From Tubiluchus corallicola (lineage: Eukaryota > Priapulida > Priapulimorpha > Priapulimorphida > Tubiluchidae): a stretch of DNA of 60,491 nucleotides. Both the position numbers and the translations under genes were made by a program. Below are positions 41,130-50,084 of the stretch, piece by piece. The notes under the pieces were generated by a model, which saw nothing but the letters and a program-made list of their open reading frames with translations, ran no database searches and was not told the DNA's origin. The DNA lies in NCBI GenBank assembly GCA_030141605.1, contig JAQGDQ010000609.1:68632-129122 (forward strand). Direction: 5' to 3'. Every line of letters begins with the position of its first letter. Within the stretch, counting starts at the first letter, position 1.

Positions 41130-41440
41130 TCGTGAAATATTCGTAAAATTCCTCTTGAAATTCTGTGTCACTTACACGATGAATTATTGCATACAGAGGT
41201 AGCATCAACAGTAACACCATATAAAATTTGTAAATTTAACCTTCCATTTATTTTAAAATGGCCGCAGTCATTTTACAGGTCAGTCATTGAGTAAGAAATC
41301 GTAACAAGATTAGATAACACTGCGTAAAATTAAAAAATAATTAGCGTATTCGTAGTGTATTAATTACTGCACCTTTTTAATAAGGTTAATGTTTTTTTTT
41401 TGGTGAGTCAGTTGGAGGAACAGTGAGGTATTACCAATAA
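41130..41440 (+). repeat. Dispersed repeat X, copy
   Basis: Diverged partner of 19495-19860, same orientation. Confidence 0.6.
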
Positions 41441-41847
41441 GCCTTTCCACAGTTTCGTTGTGCGCATGTGCAGTTGGTGAAGGTCAAAGGTTAAGGGTAT
41501 CGCAGCAACGCGTCTTAGCTACAACTGTCATGTGACATGTGGGTAAAGCAAAGCCCAGTTCAGTAACTTCAGGTGTTTTCGTGGACTTTACTTAACTACG
41601 AATTAGTCTGTGTGGGTTCTTGCTTGGGAACAAGGATAAATGAACTAGGTAAGGTTCTACGGCTAGCATTCGTCCCTTTTCCTAATTACTATTGCAGTAG
41701 TATGGGCTGCGAGCCGTTGTCGAGTGTACACAAATGCGTTGTCTGGCGCATTTAACCTTTGACCTTTTCACGATCATCATCAAGTCGTGTGTTTAGTAAG
41801 TCATGTTATGCTTTAAACGTATTGCGCATATTCATATAGCTGGCGAT

Positions 41848-42362
41848 CAACTATTCAAGTCAAAAATAAATTTTTTCTCATTGAACATTGACACGTTAGC
41901 CATCGACAACCGTAACTGCTGGTACTTTTCCGGGAAGTATCCCTTCGAATGATATTTGGCGTCTGCATCCAGCTGGTAACAGTAACTCAATGTAGAGCTG
42001 TTCTTATACAGCACGTGCATCGACTATTCAAGTTTAATAATTTATTTCTCATTGAACATTGACACGTTAGCCATCGACAACCGTAACTGCTGGTACTTTT
42101 CCGGGAAGTATCCCTTCGAACGATGTTTGGCATCTGCATCCAGCTGGTAACAGTAATTCAATGTAGAGCTGTTCTTATACAGCACGTGCATCGACTATTC
42201 AACTCAAATAATTTATTTCTCATTGAACATTGACACGTTAGCCATCGACAACCGTAACTGCTGGTACTTTTCCGGGAAGTATCCCTTCGAACGATGTTTG
42301 GCATCTGCATCCAGCTGGTAACAGTAATTTAATGTAGAGCTGTTCTCATACAGCACGTGCAT
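41848..42362 (-). repeat. Three tandem ~171-bp copies of the glycosyltransferase 3' coding end
   Basis: Units at about 41848-42020, 42021-42191 and 42192-42362 repeat with offsets of 173 and 171 bp. The last unit is the working end of exon 3. The two downstream (lower-coordinate) copies still read open through the ~50 C-terminal codons to the same stop, with a few substitutions (for example AKHRSK to AKYHSK in the outermost). Each carries the stop/AATAAA overlap. Confidence 0.93.
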
Positions 42363-42583
42363 TTCTTTGGCAAAAGTCAAGAAGGTTCTTCTATTTTGCT
42401 TGATGGTGACCTTGTGTTTGTTCATGTAGAACTTGTTGCTAGGGATGATGCCTCGGTGAGTCACGAACGCGTTGTTAAGGACGCGAAACTCGTAGTCTTG
42501 GAGACACATCTCGAATAATTGTTGAATTTTGTTGCGACCGTGACCTCGGAAACGTTCGTCGTAGAGCGGTTCCGAACCGTCGC
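42213..42583 (-). CDS. Glycosyltransferase coding exon 3 (last)
   Basis: Acceptor ttgcag ends at 42584; 123 codons including the TAA stop. It reads GDGSEPLYDERFRGHGRNK, then MCLQDYEFRVLNNAFVTHRG and ends SMANVSMFNEK. The stop codon lies inside an AATAAA hexamer (42212-42217). Confidence 0.87.
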
Positions 42584-45500
42584 CTGCAACAGAAATTCCA
42601 GATTTCAGCTGATTTTTTTTTAATCAACAGAAACTGCAACGACAAAATAAAACTGAAATGAAAAAGAAAAATGGAGAATTAAATGCAAAGTTTTGGGCCC
42701 TACGCTAATGAAAAGTCGGGGTCTCCTCAGACGGAGCTACCTTTTAATTTGCCCGCCAGCATCCGCCTTGAACATATATTTTAGCAACATATCTTGAATT
42801 TACGGTCATATCACGTTGAAAAACACCTGTTCTCGTCTCATCACCGAAGTTAAGCAATGTAGAGCCTGGTTAGTACCTGGATGGATGACCGCCTAGGAAT
42901 ACCAGGTGCTGTAGGCCTGCGGGATGCACACACTGTATCTCGACCCTAGGTGGAGGAGCTGCACAAGCAGCCAACAGCTAGAGGGCGGAGGAGGTCAAGT
43001 GACCCAACGGCCATGTGTAGAGGAGTAAACCTTCCAAATGTGGAGTGGAGCCCCGAAGGCAGACCAGTGTAGCATGCTCACTGACTCCTGGCAGCTCCTA
43101 CAGCCAACCTGTTGCCAAACGTATCGCTCCGCTTTTCTTTGGATTACACCAGGGAGGAAGAGAGGGGGTTCCTGTTGTCTGGGCAACTCAGGATCTCAAT
43201 ACACCTTGCCCAGGCGTGCACCCCGGAGACGTTCAAGGATCGCACTGCTCAGCCACAGTCGATGCTACAGCTCCATCAGTGTGATCAATAACTGACTCTC
43301 TTGGCGCACACTCCTCCATTGTCTTCCGAGACAGAAGGATGCCAACAACAACAACGTAGTTTGAAGTAAACTTGTTGCAAATTCTTTAAATAAACTAGAA
43401 CAGCTATAAAACTTTTGTTTGTCAGTTTTTAAATATTCCTTAAGACATACAACTATTTCACTATTTGCAAACCAAATTAATACGTATTTCTACTCAACCC
43501 TAAAGAAAACATGGATGTTTTTACCTACAGCACCTGGTATTGCTAGGCGATTACCCATCCTTGGCATGAACTATTGATGTAGAAATCGCTGGCTTTTCAA
43601 CTGATGTTTCGTATTTTTAATTTCTATATATTTGTATTTTTATATTTTTTTGTAAATTTTCTCATCTTTTAATGGTGCATGTAGCATTTCTTAGTTTTTT
43701 TGTGTAAATTTTTAATTTTTATATGGCATTTTTGCGTGCTGAAATGAAATTTTAATTAAATAAACAAAAATAAAAATTATAAAATTAAATATTACATTAC
43801 CCAGAAGTTTATTTTGAAGATTTTCTTAATTACCTATGTAAACTGGTTCCCATCTTGGCAGAATCCACTTTGTGATGAAAAAAGTGTCTAAAGGTTCAAC
43901 TGGGTTGGTCGCAAGCCAGACTTTATAGAACGGGACGCCATGACACCAGGAACAGGTTTTCTGTAACAAACACTTTATACCATTAGCGATTAAAACACGC
44001 AAACAGAAGGGTAGAGCTTTGTATACTTATCCATATGGACCAAGCGAGACCTGATAATTCGACTAAATCTTTTGTTGCGTTCGGTCGCGCTGTAACATCA
44101 ATGCAATCCTGTCAAACAAAGCTTGGGAACCTCTTTAAGTGATTTGCAGCTTGTATGGAGTAATACTAAAAATAGCAGCAAGGTGTGCATACTCAGTAAT
44201 TGGAAAAAAGAAAAATTGCTAGATTATTTCTTTTCAATTTAAAAAAGCAATAAGCCCATTAGTCTTCTATAGAAAAGAGCTTGAGGTAAATCAGAATTTA
44301 GATCAACTTCTGCAGATTAAAGGAAAATAGAATGATTTTTCACATCCTACTCCATTTTGAGGTACAGTAAAAAGTATGACGCCTATAATAATGTCCAGTC
44401 ATTTCTGATGAATAATAGGTTAAAAGCTAAATTAATATCGGGCGAGCCCAACTACTGGGGGTTTTTCAAAAAATAGTAATATATCAACGCAAGCATAACA
44501 GAAGGAGATTTACATTGAGATGCCAATTTGGCCAGTAACCTTTTCTCAACAGGTACGAGACGCATCACAAATAATATAGAACCCGCCTTTCCGTAATTTC
44601 AACTGACAAGATTTATGATGTTATTATTGCCATGAACGACCTTCAAATAAAACTAGTATCTATTAAAGTGCTAAAATCTTGAAAACGCTCCTGGCTTTTT
44701 CTACTTTCCGGGAACGGGCCAGTGGTGGTGCCGGCAATTGATAGATAACCCGTTCAGCGGTGGGTGTCATAGGCATATTTAGAATTTGCGAGAGGGCCAC
44801 GGCGTCCCGCAACGGGCATTTTCCCGGACCCAACTCGCGATTTTTTCGAAATTTTGACCAAACAGCCTATAGAAAAAACGTTCTAGCTGCGCCTGGTGGG
44901 ACTCTTGGAAGGAGATGTAGGACTCTTTAGAAAAACGAAGAACAGGGCTACACGATGGTGCAGGCTATATGTTAGGACAGATCCACCAAGAAGAGTGACG
45001 GTGAGTTAATTAGATGTTCTATATTCGGCAATTTTCGCTTGGAAAACTGCTGACGCAAAGCCATTGTTCTGACGTCATCCATTATACTCTGCTTTTAACT
45101 TTAATTCAGTAAAAGCTGCTGCGCTGGCTTTGCACTAGATAAGTAAACGAACACTAGGTAGAATGTTCGCGCACTGTTGATTATGAGTGTACTTATACGC
45201 AAAACTTTTCGCGGGGCCTTTGCTAGTCGTATATATTAATTCTACTGGTACATATATTTATATATTTATATATATATATAAGATTCGAGGCTACAGTTCG
45301 GACTACAGCACCATTTGCGGCGATCTATACGTCAAACAAAAGGTCTCGATCTAGTGTCGTGCCATTGGGCGCTTATTTTTCGAATCAGGCCCACCGGGAC
45401 GAACGGGGTGCGAAAATCTCCAAAAATGGCCATTTTTCGGCCGTTTTTTTGCAAAACTTGTACGTCTAAGATCTGGAGAACGGGAACAGGCCATGGGTGG

Positions 45501-47104
45501 TGCTGGCTATGGATAGATAGCCAGTTCAGCGGTGGGTGTAGTAGGCATATTTAGAATTCGCGAGATGGCCAGGGCGCCCCGCAACGGGCGTTTTCCCGGA
45601 CCCAACTCGCGGGTTTTTTTGAAATTTTGACCAAAGAGCCTACAGAAAAAAGTTCTGGTGGGACTTTTGGAAGGAGATATATAGCTCTTTAGAAAGAGGA
45701 AGAACAGGGCTACATGATGGTGCAGGCTATATGTTAGGACAAATCCACCAAGAGGAGTGACGACGAGTTAATTAGATGTTCCATTTTCGGCAATTTTCGC
45801 TTGGAAAACTGCTGACGCAAAGCCATTGTTCTGACGTCATCCATTATACTCTGCTTATAAGTTTAATTCAGTAAAAGCTGCTGCTGCTGGCTTTGCGTTA
45901 TAAGTGAGGACTATGTAGGATGTTCTCATATTATTGATGATAAGTGTATTTATATGTAAACATTTTTTGCTGGGCCTTTGCTAGTTAATATTATTGTTGA
46001 TGTATAAGGCTAGGTCGACTATAAATCATACATAAAAGTATCTTGCAAACGAAATCCTACCTGATGAAACGGTACTGCGTCCTCAGTATCCAGCAGTCGT
46101 GTCAATTCTTGTTTATTTCTGGGTAACGGCTGACTTTCTGAAACCTCAAAAGCAGGAAGTACAAAAACCCGCCGTTGATTCGAAATATTCTTCTCACGTT
46201 CTAGCATTTTGAAAAAATTATCTGTCAGATTTGCACTTGGTGTTAACTCAATGTCTACAACGAGGACACGTTCCGAGGTCACTGTCATACGGGCCGTGTT
46301 CCGTCCCACGTTAATGGGGTACGTCCCGAAAAGGGTGTCATTTGTAGGACCAGCAGACAGAAGTTTTGGCATCGCTCGGCAAGCGTGTTTACGATGATTT
46401 GTTTGACGAAAACTATAAGGGAAAGATTTTTCTGGAAAAAATAAGGAAAATGAAACTTGTTGCTTGACTTTCGGGAAACATTTCCTTAAGATTTTAATTC
46501 CACGCATGAAATAATCATATGTTTTTCCTGGAGTGAACAACGCTACTGAAACTGGTCCTTCAAACCTCTCTGTTAAATGGACCACATGATGTAAATACTG
46601 CCAGGAACATTGCGTTGCTATGGTTACCGTTCTCTTGTATGGGAACTTTCTAGTCCTGTTCACAAAATAAAGCACTTTGTTATAACGAAGAACGTTCTTG
46701 GTGATGTAATCGTAAAACTCGGTAGTGATGACGTCATTAAACTTGACGTAATCAGCACCTTTGGGCAGGGCGACTTCCACGATGTCAGAGCGGATAGGAG
46801 GCAACGGTCCATAAACGTGTATTGTTCTGGGTTTTCTTTTTGGTTTGGTTTTGTTTTGATGAAGCTCTACAGCTGGTGTGGTAAACAATGACGTTTGGTG
46901 GTGGACAGCAAGAAACGCGATGCCATTCAAACTTTGTTTCCAGTTTTGAACGACAAGTATCGTACAGACACACAAGATGGCCGCCATAGTTGCCTTGTGA
47001 CGTTTACTAGCGGCATTCATGATGTAAGCCACGATTTTCTTATTTTGTCCAGTCAGAAAAAATACCATTATTCTCATTCGGTGATTGAGCTGCAGACGAA
47101 CCAT
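42213..47104 (-). CDS. GT49-family glycosyltransferase, B4GAT1/LARGE-like, three coding exons
   Basis: Joining 46061-47104, 43834-43960 and 42213-42583 on the minus strand gives 513 residues from the first ATG, or 485 from the ATG at 47020. GT-AG junctions are phase 0 and phase 1 and both fit. A signal-anchor helix (TMAAILCVCTILVV) predicts a type II Golgi protein. The luminal part has the GT49 pattern: FEGPVSVALFTPG, YPINVGRNTAR and VLVVDIELTPSANL, then a WEPVYIG block and a C-terminal FRVLNNAFVTHRG. The family adds glucuronic acid or xylose in building matriglycan on dystroglycan, or acts in related glycan synthesis; the acceptor here is unknown. The usual DxD metal-binding motif reads DIE, which may weaken or alter activity. 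The last ~50 codons are repeated twice downstream. Confidence 0.88.
42799..42917 (+). pseudogene. 5S rRNA-like sequence heading a SINE-like element
   Basis: About 119 bp match an animal 5S rRNA from the TACGGTCATATCACGTTGAA start through CACCGAAGTTAAGCA and GGATGGATGACCGCCT to the GTGCTGTAGGC end. The internal pol III box C is nearly intact. Scattered differences from typical 5S and its single-copy setting inside intron 2 of the glycosyltransferase, fused to a ~440-bp tail, point to a 5S-derived retroelement rather than a working rRNA gene. Confidence 0.8.
42918..43360 (+). mobile_element. Tail of the 5S-derived SINE-like element
   Basis: GC-richer than its surroundings. About 310 bp of it (43020-43350) match 17252-17562 in reverse complement, so it is a dispersed repeat. 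It ends in a short CAACAACAAC tract, as retroposons often do. I cannot say whether the tail comes from a partner LINE. Confidence 0.7.
43528..43567 (-). pseudogene. Short inverted 5S rRNA 3' fragment
   Basis: The minus strand matches the last ~40 bases of 5S (GGATGGGTAATCGCCTAGCA then ATACCAGGTGCTG). It lies ~600 bp from the larger 5S-like sequence in opposite orientation. Confidence 0.6.
43834..43960 (-). CDS. Glycosyltransferase coding exon 2
   Basis: 127 nt not found as a long frame because it has no ATG of its own. Acceptor ttacag, donor gtaatt. It reads KTCSWCHGVPFYKVW, continues through ITKWILPRWEPVYIG and ends in phase 1. The WEPVY(I/V)G block is typical of GT49 proteins. Confidence 0.85.
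44700..45990. repeat. Two ~520-bp direct copies, ~780 bp apart, in glycosyltransferase intron 1
   Basis: 44700-45240 and 45480-45990 align over most of their length (GTTCAGCGGTGGGTGT, TTTTCCCGGACCCAACTCGC, GCAAAGCCATTGTTCTGACG). The sequence between the copies, which includes a TA repeat at 45240-45285, may be part of a ~780-bp unit. No coding frame is recognisable. Confidence 0.85.
46061..47104 (-). CDS. Glycosyltransferase coding exon 1
   Basis: Ends with EDAVPFHQ before a gtagga donor, phase 0. Two starts are possible. The ATG at 47104 directly follows a TTTCAG acceptor-like site. The ATG at 47020 gives a compact type II signal anchor (MNAASKRHKATMAAILC) and looks more natural for the topology. 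The exon covers the transmembrane helix and most of the catalytic fold. Confidence 0.85.
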
Positions 47105-47109
47105 GACTG

Positions 47110-47997
47110 AAATGTACGTAATAAACGGTTAAGGCAACTGATGAAATTGTAATGACAATTTCGTAAAAAACACTTGAGGCAACTGATGAAATTGTAATAA
47201 CAATTTCGAAATAAACGGTTAAAGCAACTAATGCAATTGTAATGACAATTTCGTAATAAACGGTTAAAGCAACTAATGCAATTGTAATGACAATTTCGTA
47301 ATAAACGGTTAAAGCAACTAATGCAATTGTAATGACAATTTCGTAATAAACGGTTGAGGCAACTGATGAAATTGTAATGACAATTTCGTAATAAACGGTT
47401 GAGGCAACTGATGAAATTGTAATGACAATTTCGTAATAAACGGTTGAGGCAACTGATGAAATTGTAATGACAATTTCGTAATAAACGGTTAAAGCAACTA
47501 ATGCAATTGTAATGACAATTTCGTAATAAACGGTTGAGGCAACTAATGCAATTGTAATGACAATTTCGCAATAAACGGTTAAAGCAACTAATGCAATTGT
47601 AATGACAATTTCGTAATAAACGGTTAAAGCAACTAATGCCATTGTAATGACAATTTCGTAATAAACGGTTGAGGCAACTAATGCAATTGTAATAACAATT
47701 TCTTAATAAACGGTTAAAGCAACTAATGCAATTGTAATGACAATTTCGTAATAAACGGTTAAAGCAACTAATGCAATTGTAATGATAATTTCGTAATAAA
47801 CGGTTAAAGCAACTAATGCAATTGTAATGATAATTTCGTAATAAACGGTTAAAGCAACTAATGCAATTGTAATGACAATTTCGTAATAAACGGTTAAGGC
47901 AACTAATGCAATTGTAATGACAATTTCGTAATAAACGGTTGAGGCAACTAATGCAATTGTAATGACAATTTCGTAATAAACGGTTAAGGCAACTTTG
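47110..47997. repeat. 45-bp minisatellite (~19-20 units) abutting the glycosyltransferase first exon
   Basis: Units of the form AATGACAATTTCGTAATAAA plus CGGTTAAAGCAACTAATGCAATTGT repeat every 45 bp, with GAGGC/AAAGC and ATGAA/ATGCA variants. Since 45 is divisible by three, long spurious frames run through it. Its low-coordinate edge lies within a few bases of the first ATG of the minus-strand glycosyltransferase, so it occupies that gene's promoter or a 5' intron. Confidence 0.95.
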
Positions 47998-48562
47998 CTG
48001 CAAAGTGTACCGACAAATTGCTCAAACTTCAAACAGTATTCTTTATTTTCTAGATAAGGTCAAATCAATCTACTCTATAAAATACTGAAAGGAAACAAAC
48101 TATTTGTTTCAGAATGTCTTACGTAAAACAATTATTACTACACAAGCACAATTTCATGTTCACGCCACTAGTTCTTCACTGTTACGTGCATTTCGCCATT
48201 CGCTAGTTAGACGGGCACCTGCTTTTGGGAAACGCATTGCACAAAAAACAAGCGCTGTACCTTTTAGTTCAGATGTGTTAGCTTGTGACGAACTGCACAC
48301 GTTCGACAGCTCATGCCTGAGCATAGCAGTAAATTTGATATTTGAATTTTTATCTTTAAACGTGCCTTAGTTTTAGCACAACACATTGAATACCTTACAG
48401 TAGCAGTGCACTTCAATTTTCACTTTCACAAACGCTTGCAACGCGCTCGTGAAATACTTTTGCTGTTGAAAATTATGTTAGTTTGTGATGTCATCAATAA
48501 TTTTGCTCGCCAACCGTTAGTTAAGTTTTTAATCTATCATTTAATTGTCAGAAACGTTGCAA
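47990..48562 (+). repeat. Repeat R, copy 2 (left flank of BEL/Pao)
   Basis: Starts GCTGCAAAGTGTACC and shares nearly its whole length with 55895-56460. It is cut off at ~48562 where the truncated LTR begins. No product recognised. Confidence 0.88.
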
Positions 48563-48668
48563 TGCAAATATTTGTTGCAAGTTTGACTGTTTTACGATTT
48601 TCGATATTACAAGTAAATTATAGATAATTAGCTCTGAAACTTGCGCGAAGTGACAGGGCATCGCCACA
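48563..48668 (+). repeat. Truncated 5' LTR of the BEL/Pao element
   Basis: Matches the last ~106 bp of the 3' LTR, ending ...CATCGCCACA. The upstream two-thirds is missing and is replaced by repeat R, so no target duplication can be seen. Confidence 0.88.
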
Positions 48669-48670
48669 AG

Positions 48671-48688
48671 TGGTGCAAGAAACCCGGG
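48671..48688 (+). other. Probable tRNA primer-binding site
   Basis: TGGTGCAAGAAACCCGGG starts two bases after the LTR end, where minus-strand priming sites lie, and begins with the TGG that pairs with a tRNA CCA end. I have not identified the tRNA. Confidence 0.55.
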
Positions 48689-48737
48689 AATTTTCACGGT
48701 AAGATTAGCGATTTAGCTTGAATAATCAACGTAAAAA

Positions 48738-50084
48738 ATGGACGAGAAAAGTAAACAGAAACTATCGAGACTGAAAGCCAATAGAACACGGTTTCTCAAT
48801 CTCAATGCAGCAAAACGGGCTAGCGAGTCAGCTTTAAAATTACTAGAACCCAGTGTAGGTTTTAGTATTGCAGCTTTGGCAGAAATCAATGAAAGTATAG
48901 CGCAAATATCTAACAAAATACAAAAGTTTACCAGTGCGTCCGAAAAGCTACAAGAAGAAGCGTCTGAATTGACAGTCGAGCCTGCCCAGCAAACTGAGTT
49001 AGACGAATTTTTAACTGAGGATGAACAAACTGTAGAAACAGTCGAGGTGATGTTAATGTCACTGCAGAAAAAATCGGCTGCATTTGAAGCGCAAAAACAG
49101 GAGGAATCTAGGTCGGCTAAATCTGAAGCTAGTGGACAACAACAATTTTTAGAGCAAATGACCAAGTTAGTAGAGAAATTACAAATTTCACAGAAACCAC
49201 AGCAAGAACATTATTCTTTACGCCTACCAATAATTGACATTCAGCCGTTTGATGGCGATATTACAAAATTCCAATCATTCTGGGATGCTTACAAGGCAAC
49301 CGTGCATGACAATGCCAGGTATTCAGATGTAGACAAATTGACATTTTTGCGTGAAAGGCTATGAAGTGATGCACTAGCAGCAATGGAAGGATTCCAGGTC
49401 ACAGGTGACAATTAGAAAGAAGCTGTGAAAATTTTGGAAAGGCGATTTGGACAAAAGGACTTAATTATTGATACAAATTATCGTGAACTTGAGAAAGTAC
49501 CTGTCGCTGCAGACAACGCAGAAAGTCTAAGAAAGTGCCAGAACATGATTGAAAAACACTTGAGGAGTTTGGAAGTTTTAGGAGAGGATATTAATCATAG
49601 GCACTTCCTCACAATTTTGGAAAGCAAATTGCCACATAGCGTTTTGTTTCATCTACATCTTACCAAGGACAAGAGTAAACGGTGGACTGCTAAAGACTTA
49701 CGTATAGCACTAGAAGACTACATAGATACGCTTGAGACAACAGCACGCACAACCAAGTTGTCTGACAATAAAGACGACTACAATCCACCATCACAGAAAT
49801 CCAGCAGTGCAACGAATATGCGTTATAATCAACAGCGAAGCAACCGAAGTGAAGAAAGACATACAACAATCTTCGCTGGCAGTGAAAGCAACATAGATCA
49901 ACAGCCAGGAACCAAGCAAGTGTCACCAATCCAGTCACGAACCGCATGTCCATTTTGTGATACTTTGGGTCACTGGGTCCAGTCATGTGAGCATTCCAAC
50001 TCGAGAATCTCGCATTCAGTGTTTGAAAGACAAACAGTTATGCTTCTTGTGCCTTCGTCTTTCACACCAAGCAAAGTTCTGTGA
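48738..50084 (+). pseudogene. BEL/Pao gag, interrupted by two stops and a frameshift
   Basis: The N-terminal ~140 residues are a charged, probably coiled-coil region. Then comes the typical gag sequence FDGDITKFQSFWDAY. In-frame stops lie at 49362-49364 and about 30 codons later, where related elements have arginine and tyrosine codons. The frame resumes at KILERRFGQKDLI and reaches the first zinc knuckle (CPFCDTLGHW). A frameshift near 49990-50020 moves the second knuckle and pol into the next frame. Confidence 0.88.

Noticed and set aside
42799-42917. Functional 5S rRNA gene
   Set aside because: Several substitutions at conserved sites, a fused tail and no tandem 5S neighbours.
47110-47997. 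CRISPR-like array
   Set aside because: Units are contiguous without unique spacers, in an animal genome.
47074-48003. 309-residue frame of 15-residue repeats (CISCLNRLLRNCHYN type)
   Set aside because: Created by a 45-bp minisatellite whose unit is a multiple of three; a second frame on the same strand is equally open.
49690-49986. Minus-strand frame opposite gag
   Set aside because: Shadow of the BEL/Pao coding strand, no recognisable protein.
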